From Pseudomonas brenneri (GTDB lineage: Bacteria; Pseudomonadota; Gammaproteobacteria; Pseudomonadales; Pseudomonadaceae), in assembly GCF_007858285.1 (NCBI RefSeq), contig NZ_VFIL01000006.1, positions 124,001 to 188,000 of the forward strand: a stretch of DNA of 64,000 bases, given 5' to 3'. The notes below the pieces were generated by a model that saw only the letters and a list, made by a program, of their open reading frames with translations, was not told the origin of the DNA and did not search any database. The position numbers were made by a program, and so were the translations under genes. This document shows, one piece after another, positions 44,297-53,562 of this stretch (positions are counted from its first letter, which is position 1; every line of letters starts with the position of its first letter).

Positions 44297-45949
44297 CTAA
44301 CCGATTCGTCGGGCAGAACGTCGAATCAAGCCGATGACCGGCAACAGGCCGACCAATACCAGGGTCAGAGCGGGCAAGGAGGCGCGCGCCCACTCGCCTT
44401 CGCTGGTCATCTCAAAGATGCGTACCGCCAACGTATCCCAGCCGAATGGGCGCATCAGCAAGGTCGCGGGCATTTCCTTGAGCACGTCGACGAACACCAG
44501 CAGGGCTGCGCTCAAAGTGCCTGGCAGCAAAAGTGGCAGATACACTTTGCAAAACAGTCGTGGCCCACTGACCCCAAGACTACGCGCCGCTTCCGGCAGG
44601 GACGGGCGAATACGTGCCAGGCTGTTTTCCAGTGGGCCATAGGCCACGGCCAGGAAGCGCACCAGATAGGCCATCACCAGTGCCGACAGACTGCCCAGCA
44701 ACAACGGCTTGCCCGCGCCCCCCAGCCAGCCGGAAACAGGGATTACCAGTTCACGGTCCAGATAGCTGAACGCCAACATGATCGACACCGCCAGCACCGA
44801 ACCCGGCAAGGCGTAACCCAGGTTACCCAGGCTGATCCCGGAACGAATCGCCCGGGTCGGCGCCAGACGGTTGGCGAACGCCAGCAGCAGCGCCACGCTG
44901 ACGGTGATCAGCGCGGCCATGCCCCCCAGGTAGAGGGTATGCACGATCAGCCCAGCGTAGCGCTCATCGAGATCAAAACGACCGCGCTGCCAGAACCACG
45001 CCACCAATTGGATCATGGGGATGACAAAGGCGCAGGCAAAGACCAACCCGCACCAGCCACTCGCCGCAGCCGCCTTGAACCCACGCAGGTGATACAGCGC
45101 CTTGCCGCGCGGCCGTTCATTGCTGGGACGGCTGGCACCACGGGCACGGCGCTCGCCGTAGAGCACCAGCATCACCACCAACAGCAACAGACTCGCCAGT
45201 TGCGCGGCGCTGGACAGGCTGAAAAATCCGTACCAGGTCTTGTAGATCGCGGTGGTGAAGGTGTCGAAGTTAAAGACCGACACCGCACCGAAGTCCGCCA
45301 GGGTTTCCATCAGTGCCAAGGCCACGCCAGCGCCGATGGCCGGTCGCGCCATGGGCAAGGCCACTCGCCAGAACGCCTGCCACGGCGATTGCCCCAGCAC
45401 CCGCGCCGCTTCCATCAACCCCTTGCCCTGCGCCAGAAAGGCGGTGCGCGCCAGCAGGTAGACGTAGGGATAGAACACCAGCACCAGCACGATGATCACG
45501 CCACTGGTGGAGCGCACGCGCGGTAGGCGCAGGCCCGTGCCGAACCACTCGCGCATCAGGCTCTGCACTGGCCCCGAGAAGTCCAGCAGGCCGACGAAGA
45601 CAAACGCCAGCACATAGGCGGGAATTGCAAACGGCAACATCAGCGCCCAGTCCAGCCAGCGCCGGCCGGGGAATTCACAAAGGCTGGTCAGCCAGGCCAG
45701 GCTGACGCCCAGCACCGTTACGCCAACCCCGACGCCCAGCACCAGGGTCAAGGTATTGCCCAGCAGACGCGGCATCTGGGTGTCCCACAGGTGGGACCAG
45801 ATTTGGGTGTCGATGCTTTGCCAGGACAACAGCAGGACGCTCAACGGCAGCAGCACCAGGGCGGCGACGGTGAAGACTGGCAGGTACCAGCGGCGTTGGG
45901 CGGGGTGGGCCAAAAGCGGATTCTCAAGCAGTGGATGATTTGGAGGCAT
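44297..45949 (-). CDS. Ferric iron ABC transporter permease, fused two-domain
   Basis: A 550-residue FbpB/SfuB-type permease holding two permease halves. Each half has about six membrane helices and an EAA loop (MEAARVLGQSPWQAFWRVALPMARPAI and LPEAARSLGVSGPRLFCKVYLPLLLPG). It imports ferric iron delivered by the binding protein encoded upstream. ATG 45949 lacks a clear ribosome site; a TTG six bases earlier also lacks one. A REPIN separates it from the binding-protein gene. No ATPase gene is adjacent. Confidence 0.9.
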   Translation of the reverse strand: MPPNHPLLENPLLAHPAQRRWYLPVFTVAALVLLPLSVLLLSWQSIDTQIWSHLWDTQMPRLLGNTLTLVLGVGVGVTVLGVSLAWLTSLCEFPGRRWLDWALMLPFAIPAYVLAFVFVGLLDFSGPVQSLMREWFGTGLRLPRVRSTSGVIIVLVLVFYPYVYLLARTAFLAQGKGLMEAARVLGQSPWQAFWRVALPMARPAIGAGVALALMETLADFGAVSVFNFDTFTTAIYKTWYGFFSLSSAAQLASLLLLVVMLVLYGERRARGASRPSNERPRGKALYHLRGFKAAAASGWCGLVFACAFVIPMIQLVAWFWQRGRFDLDERYAGLIVHTLYLGGMAALITVSVALLLAFANRLAPTRAIRSGISLGNLGYALPGSVLAVSIMLAFSYLDRELVIPVSGWLGGAGKPLLLGSLSALVMAYLVRFLAVAYGPLENSLARIRPSLPEAARSLGVSGPRLFCKVYLPLLLPGTLSAALLVFVDVLKEMPATLLMRPFGWDTLAVRIFEMTSEGEWARASLPALTLVLVGLLPVIGLIRRSARRIG

Positions 45950-45960
45950 GTACAAAACAC

Positions 45961-46049
45961 TGTGGGAGCGGGCTTGCTCGCGAAGGCGGTGTGTCAGTCA
46001 GCGATCTATTAACTGACACTCCGCCTTCGCGAGCAAGCCCGCTCCCACA
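45961..46049. repeat. REPIN inside the iron transporter operon
   Basis: Perfect 29-base arms (45961-45989 and 46021-46049) beginning TGTGGGAGCGGGCTTGCTCG, with an inner GTGTCAGT / ACTGACAC pair. It fills most of the 128-base gap between the binding-protein stop and the permease start. Confidence 0.95.
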
Positions 46050-46077
46050 TTAGATTTGCGGTGTTTTTAAGCCCGTA

Positions 46078-47082
46078 TCAGTTCCAGCCCGCGCGATCCA
46101 TCAGGCGAATCGCTTCGGCCTGGCGCTTGCCCGCGACTTCCACCGGCAGGGTATCGGCAACGAACTTACCCCAGGCAGCTACTTCTGCAGACGGCTGTAC
46201 CGCCGGGTTGGCCGGGAACTCCTGGTTCACGTCAGCAAAGATCTTCTGTGCTTCTGGGGTGGTCATCCACTCCACCAGGGCCTTGGCCGCCTCCGGGTGC
46301 GGTGCATGCTTGGTCAGGCCAATACCCGACAGGTTGACGTGCACGCCACGGTCGCCCTGGTTCGGCCAGAACAGTTTGACGCCCAGGTCCGGCTTTTGCT
46401 TGTGCAGGCGGCCGTAGTAGTAGGTATTGACGATGCCGACATCACATTGCCCGGCGTTGATCGCTTCCAGCACGGAAACGTCATCGGAGAACACGTCAGT
46501 GGACAGGTTACTCACCCAGCCCTTGATGATTTCTTCGGTCTTGGCCGCGCCATGGGTCTCGATCAGGGTGGCGGTCAGCGACTGGTTGTAGACCTTTTTC
46601 GCCGTGCGCAGGCACAGGCGGCCTTCCCATTGCTTGTCGGCAAGGGCTTCGTAGGTGGTCAACTCACCCGGCTTCACGCGGGCAGTGGAGTAGGCAATGG
46701 TCCGCGCCCGCAGGCTCAAGCCGGTCCAGGCATGGCTTGCAGCACGATATTGCGCAGGGATGTTGGCGTCGATCACCTTGGAGGTGAACGGCTGCAGGAT
46801 GCCCATCTGCTCGGCTTGCCAGAGGTTGCCGGCATCCACGGTCAGCAGCAGGTCGGCGGTGGCGTTCTCGCCTTCGGCCTTGATGCGCTGCATCAGCGGC
46901 GCTTCCTTGTCGGTGATGAACTTGATCGGGACGCCGGTCTTCTTGGTGTAAGCGTCGAATACCGGCTTGATCAGCTCGTCGATACGAGAGGAGTAGACCA
47001 CTACTTCGTCAGCCGCCTGGGCGGTCGTGCTGGCAATCAGGGTGAGTGCCAGGGCAGTCAGGAGGCGCTTGGGTGCCAACAT
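46078..47082 (-). CDS. Ferric iron-binding periplasmic protein, FbpA type
   Basis: A 334-residue binding protein with signal peptide ([18 protein letters not shown]) and the FbpA pattern [71 protein letters not shown]. The iron-ligand Tyr pair is expected in [15 protein letters not shown]. It presents Fe(III) to the downstream fused permease. A weak Fur-like sequence lies about 30 bases upstream of the start. Confidence 0.9.
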   Translation of the reverse strand: MLAPKRLLTALALTLIASTTAQAADEVVVYSSRIDELIKPVFDAYTKKTGVPIKFITDKEAPLMQRIKAEGENATADLLLTVDAGNLWQAEQMGILQPFTSKVIDANIPAQYRAASHAWTGLSLRARTIAYSTARVKPGELTTYEALADKQWEGRLCLRTAKKVYNQSLTATLIETHGAAKTEEIIKGWVSNLSTDVFSDDVSVLEAINAGQCDVGIVNTYYYGRLHKQKPDLGVKLFWPNQGDRGVHVNLSGIGLTKHAPHPEAAKALVEWMTTPEAQKIFADVNQEFPANPAVQPSAEVAAWGKFVADTLPVEVAGKRQAEAIRLMDRAGWN

Positions 47083-47110
47083 GGGTGCGGTCTCTCGTAA
47101 TCGAAGGAGT

Positions 47111-47129
47111 GCAAATGATAAGGACTCAC
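47111..47129. promoter_or_regulatory. Weak Fur-box-like site
   Basis: GCAAATGATAAGGACTCAC matches the classical 19-base Fur consensus at 12 positions by my count, with a good AAATGATAA half. It is located just upstream of the iron-binding protein gene, where a Fur operator is expected. Confidence 0.45.
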
Positions 47130-47208
47130 ATTTAGCATCTCAACCGAACACTTGGTGGAGGCGTTACGAGATGTTGCATAACTGGATTCTGGGGTGCGGC
47201 AACTGGCC

Positions 47209-48432
47209 TCAGGGCTTGGCCAGATCCGGTAGATCCCCGGTCAACCCCAGCGCCTGGCGCACAAACAGCGCCTTGGCCTCGGGCATCTGGTCGACCATCT
47301 TCAACCCGGCATTGCGCAACCAGCGCAACGGCAATTGATCAGCCTGGAACAACCGCTCAAAGCCCTCCATTGCCGCCATCAGCGCAAGATTGTGGGGCAT
47401 GCGCCGGCGCTCGTAGCGACTGAGCACCTTCACATCGGCCAAGCGCTCACCGCGCTCGGACGCCTGCAGCAGCACCTCGGCCAGCACCGCCGCGTCGAGG
47501 AACCCCAGGTTAACGCCCTGCCCCGCCAACGGGTGGATGACATGGGCCGCATCGCCAATCAGGGCCAGGCCTTCGGCGACGTAACGCTTGGCGTGACGCT
47601 GGCGCAGTGGCACGCACAGGCGTGGGTCGGCACTGACCACGGTGCCCAACCGCCCTTCAAAGGCACGTTCCAGTTCGCGGCAGAAGGTTTCGTCGTCCAG
47701 GGCCATCAGGCGTTCGGACTCGCTCGGCGTGGTTGACCAGACGATGGAACACCAATCTTCCTGGCCATCGCGCACCAGTGGCAGGAACGCCAGCGGCCCG
47801 TGGTCGGTAAAACGTTGCCAGGCCGTGCGCTGGTGCGGCTGGCTGCTGCGTACGCTGGTGACAATGGCGTGATGCAGGTAATCCCATTCGCGGGTGGCGG
47901 TGCCGGTCAGGCGGCGTACCGCCGAGTTGGCCCCGTCCGCGGCGATCACCAATGGCGCGCGCAGGGTGCGGCCATCGGCCAGGGTCAGCAGCCAGTCGTC
48001 GCCGGAGCGGCGCATCTGCTCCAGGCGGGCATTGGCCAGCAGGCCCAGGTCGCAGTCGTGCAGGCGGTCGAGCAAGGCGTCCTGGACCACGCGGTTTTCG
48101 ACGATATGCCCCAACACCTCGGCATGCACGCTGGCCGCCGAAAAGTGGATCTGCCCGGTGCCGCTGCCATCCCAGACCTGCATCTCGCCGTACGGGCTGG
48201 CGCGGCGACTGGCAATGCCATCCCACACCCCCAGGCGCTCGAGAATGCGCTGGCTGGCCGCCGACAAGGCACTCACTCGCGGTTCAAAAGGAGCCGCGGC
48301 GTCGAATGGCTTGACGCTCAACGGGCTGCCGTCGAGCAGCAGCACTTGCAGGCCACTGCCTTGCAACGCCAGCGCCAGGGCGCTTCCGACCATTCCGGCC
48401 CCGACAATCAGCACATCTGCGCGCATGTCCAT
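47209..48432 (-). CDS. ubiI: Ubiquinone biosynthesis FAD-dependent hydroxylase, UbiI/VisC type
   Basis: A 407-residue UbiH/COQ6-family monooxygenase: FAD site DVLIVGAGMVGSALALALQGSGLQVLLLD, the middle motif VIAADGANSAVRRL, and FAD ribityl site LALIGDAAHVIHPLAGQGVNLGFLDAA. The family hydroxylates the benzene ring of ubiquinone precursors; UbiI (C5 position) is the best reading because a UbiH-like paralogue lies two genes upstream. ATG 48432 or 48426 are both possible. It follows the hotdog-fold gene by three bases. Confidence 0.85.
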   Translation of the reverse strand: MDMRADVLIVGAGMVGSALALALQGSGLQVLLLDGSPLSVKPFDAAAPFEPRVSALSAASQRILERLGVWDGIASRRASPYGEMQVWDGSGTGQIHFSAASVHAEVLGHIVENRVVQDALLDRLHDCDLGLLANARLEQMRRSGDDWLLTLADGRTLRAPLVIAADGANSAVRRLTGTATREWDYLHHAIVTSVRSSQPHQRTAWQRFTDHGPLAFLPLVRDGQEDWCSIVWSTTPSESERLMALDDETFCRELERAFEGRLGTVVSADPRLCVPLRQRHAKRYVAEGLALIGDAAHVIHPLAGQGVNLGFLDAAVLAEVLLQASERGERLADVKVLSRYERRRMPHNLALMAAMEGFERLFQADQLPLRWLRNAGLKMVDQMPEAKALFVRQALGLTGDLPDLAKP

Positions 48433-48435
48433 GCT

Positions 48436-48921
48436 TTAAGCCTGTCTCGCTGGCGGCTTGCGCCGCACGTAAAGGGTTTTGTCGACGCGCGCCACCAGGG
48501 TGCCGGAGCCGTCATGAATCAGGACCTTGAGGTGGGGCAAATACTTCTCGCCACCTGCGGTCTGTCGACGAATTTCATCCAGCAAGGCGTCGTCGATGGA
48601 AAATTCGGCATACACCGGGCCTTTGCCCGGCGAGATGAAATCGATGCTGGCGGCCTTATCCCAGACGATGTAGTCGCGCCCCAGGTTCTCCATCAACAGC
48701 AGCATGTAGAACGGGTCGACCATCGAATACAGGCTGCCGCCAAACTGGGTCCCGACATAATTGCGGTTGTACCAGCCCAGGCCCATGCGCACCTTGGCGT
48801 GACGAAAATCCGCACTCAGGTGCTGCACCCGAACCCCAGCCCCCAGGTACGGCGGGTATAGGCTCAAGAACCAGCGCAACAACCGCGCCTTGCCCAGGCG
48901 CTCGATCAGCCACTTACGCAT
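48436..48921 (-). CDS. DUF4442 hotdog-fold (thioesterase-like) protein
   Basis: A 161-residue protein with a single hotdog-like domain (LSADFRHAKVRMGLGWYNRNYVGTQFGGSLYSMVDPFYMLLLMENLG, VWDKAASIDFISPGKGPVYAEFSI). Related proteins are acyl-CoA thioesterase-like, but no catalytic residue is certain. ATG 48921 overlaps the end of ubiH by eight bases; the longer open frame inside ubiH is not used. Its place between two ubiquinone hydroxylase genes suggests co-expression, not necessarily a role in quinone synthesis. Confidence 0.85.
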   Translation of the reverse strand: MRKWLIERLGKARLLRWFLSLYPPYLGAGVRVQHLSADFRHAKVRMGLGWYNRNYVGTQFGGSLYSMVDPFYMLLLMENLGRDYIVWDKAASIDFISPGKGPVYAEFSIDDALLDEIRRQTAGGEKYLPHLKVLIHDGSGTLVARVDKTLYVRRKPPARQA

Positions 48922-50101
48922 CGGGGCGCGTACCCAGGCCCATGGCCTGCCGAGCGAACCAGCGCTTGGCCGGCGGCAACAGGTCCAGGCCCAGCAAGCC
49001 CAGGTTGCGACCCATGGCGACCAGCGGTTGGCCACTGCCGAACAGGCGGGTGACTTGGTCGGAGAAACCCACGGTCATTTGCTGATCCAGGCGCTGGCGT
49101 TCACGGTAGGCTTGCAACGTTGCCAGGTCGCCCGGTATTGCCGGCCCGGCCAACAACGCCTCGGCCAATGCATAAGCGTCGCGCAGCGACAGGTTGAAAC
49201 CCTGGCCGGCAATCGGGTGCAGGCTGTGGGCGGCGTTGCCGAGGATCACCAAGTGCGAGCGCACTTGCTCCTCGGCCTCCACCAGCGTCAGCGGATATAA
49301 GTGACGCGCGCCGACCTGTTTCAAGGTGCCCAGGCGGTAGCCGAACACGCCCTGCAACTCACTGAGGAAGCTGCGCTCATCCAACTGCGCCAAGCGCTGG
49401 GCGTCCATGCCGACACGGGTCCAGACTAGCGCACAGCGGTTGTCCGCCAGCGGCAACAAGGCCATCGGGCCCTCGTCGGTGAAACGCTCGAACGCCTCGC
49501 CGTTATGCGCTTCGCTAGGGGTGATGTTGGCGATCAGCGCGCTCTGGTTATAGGGACGCTGTTTGACGCCAATACCCAACTGCTCGCGCAAGCCGGAGCG
49601 GCCGCCATCGGCCAGTACCGCAAGGTCGCACTCGATGACGGTTTCATCGTTGAGGGTCAGGCGGTAGCCGTCGGCCAGCGGTTCCAGGCGGCTGACTTCA
49701 GCCGGGCAACGCCAACTGATCACGTCCTTGTCCAGGCCTTGCCACAGGCACTGCCCGAGCCAGGCGTTTTCCACCACGTAGCCCAGGGCCGGCACGCCTT
49801 CTTCCAGCGCCGACAAGCGGGCGGTAGAGAAGCGGCCACGATCGGAAACGTGGATTTGCTTGATCGGCTCGGCACGCCGGGAAATGTCCTGCCACACGCC
49901 CAGGCGCTGGTAAATCTGCCGCGCACCAAACGACAGCGCCGAAGAGCGGGCGTCGTAGCTCGGCTGATAGCTGTCGCCGGGAGCGAAGGGTTCGATCAAC
50001 ACGATCTTCCAGCCCCGGGCCTTGGCCCCGGCCTGCAACGCCAACGCCAGGCTGGCGCCCACCAGGCCGCCGCCGATAATGGCCAGGTTGACCCGGCTCA
50101 T
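48914..50101 (-). CDS. ubiH: 2-octaprenyl-6-methoxyphenol hydroxylase UbiH
   Basis: A 395-residue UbiH/COQ6-family FAD monooxygenase: NLAIIGGGLVGASLALALQAGAKARGWKIVLIEPF, the middle motif LAVLADGGRSGLREQLGI, and LVILGNAAHSLHPIAGQGFNLSLRDAYALAE, where GNAAH in place of GDAAH is typical of UbiH. It hydroxylates the ubiquinone ring. Its ATG overlaps the pepP stop (ATGA), the same arrangement as in other gammaproteobacteria. Confidence 0.92.
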   Translation of the reverse strand: MSRVNLAIIGGGLVGASLALALQAGAKARGWKIVLIEPFAPGDSYQPSYDARSSALSFGARQIYQRLGVWQDISRRAEPIKQIHVSDRGRFSTARLSALEEGVPALGYVVENAWLGQCLWQGLDKDVISWRCPAEVSRLEPLADGYRLTLNDETVIECDLAVLADGGRSGLREQLGIGVKQRPYNQSALIANITPSEAHNGEAFERFTDEGPMALLPLADNRCALVWTRVGMDAQRLAQLDERSFLSELQGVFGYRLGTLKQVGARHLYPLTLVEAEEQVRSHLVILGNAAHSLHPIAGQGFNLSLRDAYALAEALLAGPAIPGDLATLQAYRERQRLDQQMTVGFSDQVTRLFGSGQPLVAMGRNLGLLGLDLLPPAKRWFARQAMGLGTRPDA

Positions 50102-51420
50102 CGGGCGGCCGCCATCAGTGCTTCGATCTCGGCCACGGTCTTGGGTACGCCGCCGGTCAGAATTTCACAGCCTTGCTTGGTCACCACCACGTCATCCTCG
50201 ATGCGCACGCCTATGCCACGCCATTTCTTTGCCACGTTCTGGTTGTCCGGGGCAATGTAGATGCCCGGCTCCACGGTCAGGGCCATGCCCACTTCCAGCA
50301 CTCGCCATTCGCCGCCGACCCTGTATTCGCCGACATCATGCACATCCATGCCCAGCCAGTGTCCGGCGCGGTGCATATAAAAAGCCTTGTAGGCTTCGCT
50401 GGCGATCAACTCGTCCACATCACCCTGCAACAAGCCCAGCTTCACCAACCCGGCGGTGATGACGTGCACTGTCGCCTCATGCGCCTGGTTCCAGTGCTTG
50501 TTCGGTGCGATCTGCGCAAAGGCGGCTTCCTGAGAGGCCAGCACGATTTCATAGATCGCTTTCTGCTCGGCGGAAAACTTGCCATTGACCGGCCAGGTGC
50601 GGGTGATATCGCTGGCGTAGCAGTCGATCTCACAGCCGGCATCGATCAAAACCAGATCACCATCCTTGAGCAACGCGTCATTCTGCTGGTAGTGCAGGAT
50701 GCAACTGTTGCGCCCCGACGCGACGATGGAGCCATAAGCCGGCATCTTCGCCCCGCCCCGGCGGAACTCGTAATCAAGCTCGGCTTCCAGGCTGAACTCA
50801 TGCAGCCCGGCGCGGCTGGCCTGCATCGCCCGGATATGGGCAGCGCAGGAAATCCGCGCAGCTTCGCGCATCACCTTCACTTCTGCGGCGGATTTATACA
50901 GGCGCATGTCGTGAAGCAGATGATCCAGGGCAACGAATTCGTTCGGCGGCTGCGCGCCGAGGTGCGCCTTGGAGCGGATCACGTTGATCCATTCCATCAG
51001 GTGCCGGTCGAACTCGGCATTGCTGCCCATGGCCGAGTACACCCTGTCGCGACCTTCGATCAGGCCGGGCAGGATGTCGTCGATATCGGTAATCGGGAAA
51101 GCATCGTCGGCGCCGTATTCGCGAATCGCGCCTTCGGTACCGGCGCGCAGGCCGTCCCACAATTCGCGCTCGGCATTGCGTTCGCGGCAGAACAGCACGT
51201 ATTCGCCATGGGCGCGGCCCGGCATCAACACAATCACCGCTTCCGGTTCGGGGAAGCCGCTCAGGTACTGGAAGTCGCTGTCCTGGCGGTAGACGTGTTC
51301 GACATCACGGTTGCGGATCGCCACGGCGGCGGCCGGCAGGATCGCGATGCTGTTGGGTTCCATCTGCGCCATGAGCGCCTTGCGGCGGCGGGTGTATTCC
51401 GCTTTGGGGATATGGATCAT
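50098..51420 (-). CDS. pepP: Xaa-Pro aminopeptidase
   Basis: A 440-residue M24B peptidase, the length of E. coli PepP. Metal ligands lie in LIDAGCEIDCYASDITRTW (two Asp), HRAGHWLGMDVHD (His), LTVEPGIYI (Glu) and IGVRIEDDVVV (Glu). It removes N-terminal residues before proline in the cytosol. It heads the ubi genes on this strand with an ATGA overlap to ubiH. Confidence 0.95.
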   Translation of the reverse strand: MIHIPKAEYTRRRKALMAQMEPNSIAILPAAAVAIRNRDVEHVYRQDSDFQYLSGFPEPEAVIVLMPGRAHGEYVLFCRERNAERELWDGLRAGTEGAIREYGADDAFPITDIDDILPGLIEGRDRVYSAMGSNAEFDRHLMEWINVIRSKAHLGAQPPNEFVALDHLLHDMRLYKSAAEVKVMREAARISCAAHIRAMQASRAGLHEFSLEAELDYEFRRGGAKMPAYGSIVASGRNSCILHYQQNDALLKDGDLVLIDAGCEIDCYASDITRTWPVNGKFSAEQKAIYEIVLASQEAAFAQIAPNKHWNQAHEATVHVITAGLVKLGLLQGDVDELIASEAYKAFYMHRAGHWLGMDVHDVGEYRVGGEWRVLEVGMALTVEPGIYIAPDNQNVAKKWRGIGVRIEDDVVVTKQGCEILTGGVPKTVAEIEALMAAAR

Positions 51421-51440
51421 GGGCAGATGGGTTCCCTCTC

Positions 51441-51998
51441 TTAGTGCAGCGACGGCTTGGGCGCTGCGGGCTCAGCGGACTTTTTGGTCTCGGTGAACAG
51501 CAGCAGCGGCGCGACGCGCAGGTATTCCATGACTTCCATGTAGTCGCCTTCGCCGTCTTCGGATTCTTCCAGGGCATCTTGCACCTGGGAGATGGCTGCC
51601 AAATCCTGCAACACTTCCTTGGCGTCGCTGCTCAACTCCAGGCCACCGGCATTTACGCCAAAACCATGGAGGAAGCCCTGGCACCATTGGCCCAGTGCGG
51701 CGGCGCGTTCGGCGAGCGGGGCGTCATCGCTTGGCAGCAGCAGGACCACAGTGACGTCATCACCGGTCAGTTCGCCCTTGACCATCTCTTGTAGGCCGAT
51801 CAAGGCATTGCGCACGTTGTCCAACGGCTCGGTTTCCAACAGCTCGGCAACGTCAGCCAGCCAGTTGTCGGCGTCAAAGCCAACACCGGTGCAACTGCGG
51901 CCCAGCAGCACGCCGTGCAGTTCGGCAGGCGAGCAAGGATGACCGCTGGAGCTCAGCAGTTTGGAAAAAGCGTCGTACGGGGAGTTCTGAATAGGCAT
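51441..51998 (-). CDS. UPF0149/YgfB-YecA family protein
   Basis: A 185-residue helical protein of the YgfB family ([79 protein letters not shown]). It lies upstream of pepP, the standard partner order in gammaproteobacteria. In P. aeruginosa, YgfB homologues are reported to influence antibiotic-response regulation; the function here is inferred only from family. It diverges from the ZapB-like gene. Confidence 0.93.
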   Translation of the reverse strand: MPIQNSPYDAFSKLLSSSGHPCSPAELHGVLLGRSCTGVGFDADNWLADVAELLETEPLDNVRNALIGLQEMVKGELTGDDVTVVLLLPSDDAPLAERAAALGQWCQGFLHGFGVNAGGLELSSDAKEVLQDLAAISQVQDALEESEDGEGDYMEVMEYLRVAPLLLFTETKKSAEPAAPKPSLH

Positions 51999-52135
51999 GA
52001 TGAGCTAGGCGCCAGGCGGCGCGATGTCTAGAATGAAGCGCTGTATCCTAGCACCGGCAGACGCACCCGACTATCAAGGGCGTCAGATCGTTTATCCTGC
52101 AGTTGCCATTCATCAGACAAATCCAGTGGAACCCC

Positions 52136-52345
52136 ATGGAAGACACCGACTTGCAAGCGCTGATGGCCAGACTCGAATTGCTAATTACCCGGGTCGAGCA
52201 ACTAAAGAGTCAAAACGGACTCCTATTAGCTCAGGAAAAGACCTGGCGCGAGGAACGCGCTCACCTCATTGAAAAAAACGAAATCGCCCGGCGTAAGGTC
52301 GAATCGATGATTTCGCGCCTGAAGGCCCTGGAGCAAGACTCATGA
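52136..52345 (+). CDS. Small coiled-coil protein, TIGR02449/ZapB-like
   Basis: A 69-residue coiled-coil protein (LQALMARLELLITRVEQLKSQNGLLLAQEKTWREERAHLIEKNEIARRKVESMISRLKALEQ). The heptad pattern covers nearly all of it. Its position before zapA suggests a role at the division ring. ATG 52136 is preceded by GTGGAA; the upstream in-frame start lacks a site. It overlaps zapA by four bases (ATGA). Confidence 0.88.
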   Translation: MEDTDLQALMARLELLITRVEQLKSQNGLLLAQEKTWREERAHLIEKNEIARRKVESMISRLKALEQDS

Positions 52346-52659
52346 GTTCAAGCAATAGCGTCACCGTGCAGATTCTCGACAAAGAATATTCAATCATCTG
52401 CCCCCAGGAAGAGCGCAGCAACCTGGTGAGCGCCGCCCGCTACCTGGATGGCAAGATGCGTGAGATCCGCAGTAGCGGCAAAGTCATCGGCGCCGACCGT
52501 ATCGCCGTGATGGCCGCGCTGAACATTACCCACGATCTGCTGCACAAGCAGGAACGCCCTGACGTACAGGCCAACGGCTCGACACGCGAGCAAGTGCGCG
52601 ACCTGCTGGAGCGCGTTGACCTGGCACTTTCCAACGATCAAGAGCAACCCAAGGGCTGA
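52342..52659 (+). CDS. zapA: Cell division protein ZapA
   Basis: A 105-residue ZapA: VTVQILDKEYSIICPQEERSNLVSAARYLDGKMREIRSSGKVIGADRIAVMAALNITHDLL, a globular FtsZ-binding head followed by a helical tail. It cross-links FtsZ filaments at the division ring. It is translationally coupled to the preceding small coiled-coil gene and followed at once by 6S RNA, the conserved gammaproteobacterial order. Confidence 0.95.
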   Translation: MSSSNSVTVQILDKEYSIICPQEERSNLVSAARYLDGKMREIRSSGKVIGADRIAVMAALNITHDLLHKQERPDVQANGSTREQVRDLLERVDLALSNDQEQPKG

Positions 52660-52678
52660 TTGCAGCGGCTGTTTGGGG

Positions 52679-52684
52679 TATACT
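52679..52684 (+). promoter_or_regulatory. -10 box of the 6S RNA promoter
   Basis: TATACT, seven bases before the likely 6S start at about 52691. The -35 region is poor (CTGATT or TTGCAG at imperfect spacing). Confidence 0.6.
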
Positions 52685-52690
52685 CGCTTC

Positions 52691-52868
52691 ACTCCCTGGC
52701 GTGCTTGCCAGTCGGCGATGTCCCTGAGCCGATTCGCACTACCCTGGAAGTTGCACGTTGGGCTGGTGTGCATGTCCGCTAGACGGAAAGCCTTAAAGCC
52801 TACTGCATCTTCCACCTTGAACTTTCGGGTTCAAGGGCTAAGTCGACAGCGGTTCTGTCGGGGAGCCT
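52691..52868 (+). ncRNA. ssrS: 6S RNA
   Basis: About 180 bases with the Pseudomonas 6S pattern: CTCCCTGGCGTGCTTGCCAG at the 5' end, the GATGTCCCTGAGCCGATTCG region, GGTGTGCATGTCCGCTAGAC, CCACCTTGAACTTTCGGGTT, and a closing GGGGAG that pairs with the 5' CTCCC. A TATACT box lies seven bases upstream. 6S RNA binds the housekeeping RNA polymerase holoenzyme in stationary phase. It lies between zapA and the 5-formyl-THF cyclo-ligase gene, as in most gammaproteobacteria. Ends are approximate. Confidence 0.95.
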
Positions 52869-52881
52869 GATTCCCAAACTC

Positions 52882-52910
52882 AATGCCAGTCCCCGGACTG
52901 GCATTGTTGT
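52882..52910 (+). terminator. Hairpin after 6S RNA
   Basis: AATGCCAGTC (52882-52891) pairs with GACTGGCATT (52896-52905) across CCCG, followed by GTTGT. It may end the 6S precursor or shape the leader of the cyclo-ligase gene; the T-tract is weak. Confidence 0.5.
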
Positions 52911-52924
52911 ATGAGCCGACCACC

Positions 52925-53560
52925 ATGACCGAACCTGCGCCGCTTTCCCGTCCGCAACTTCGACGCATGTTACGCAAGGCCCGCCGTGCCCTGACGCCGA
53001 GCGAGCAGCGCCAGGCCGCCCTTGGCCTGTATCGGCAACTGGCACAGCACCCGCTGTTTCGCCGGGCCAAACATATTTCCCTGTACCTGCCGATGGATGG
53101 TGAAATCGATCCGCGCTTGCTGCTGCGCGCGGCCCAGCGCCGAGGCAAGGCCACTTACCTGCCGGTGCTCAGCGCCTGGCCGCGGACCAAGATGGTGTTC
53201 CAGCGCGTGCGGCGCGGGGAAAAACTCAAACCCAATCGCTTCGGCATTCTTGAGCCACGGGCCAACCTCGGACAACAGCGCAAAGTCTGGGCACTGGACC
53301 TGGTGTTGTTACCGTTGGTGGGCTTCGACGATGCCGGTGGGCGACTGGGTATGGGTGGCGGTTTTTATGACCGCAGCCTGGCCTATCTTTCGCGCCGCAG
53401 TCACTGGCGCAAGCCAACCCTGTTGGGCCTGGCCCATGAATGCCAAAAAGTCGAACGACTGGCGCAGGCAAACTGGGATGTGCCGCTGGAAGGCACCGTT
53501 ACCGATAGGACGTGGTATGTCGCAGAGGGGACGCCGCTGGAATCAACGGCGCCAAAATAG
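52925..53560 (+). CDS. fau: 5-formyltetrahydrofolate cyclo-ligase
   Basis: A 211-residue enzyme with the family signatures RPQLRRMLRKARRALTPSEQRQAA, LYLPMDGEIDPRLLL, VLLPLVGFDDAGGRLGMGGGFYDRSL and GLAHECQKVERL. It converts 5-formyl-THF to 5,10-methenyl-THF, recovering a folate that otherwise accumulates. ATG 52925 has a weak ribosome site. Expression is likely tied to read-through or processing of the upstream 6S transcript. Confidence 0.92.
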   Translation: MTEPAPLSRPQLRRMLRKARRALTPSEQRQAALGLYRQLAQHPLFRRAKHISLYLPMDGEIDPRLLLRAAQRRGKATYLPVLSAWPRTKMVFQRVRRGEKLKPNRFGILEPRANLGQQRKVWALDLVLLPLVGFDDAGGRLGMGGGFYDRSLAYLSRRSHWRKPTLLGLAHECQKVERLAQANWDVPLEGTVTDRTWYVAEGTPLESTAPK

Positions 53561-53562
53561 AG

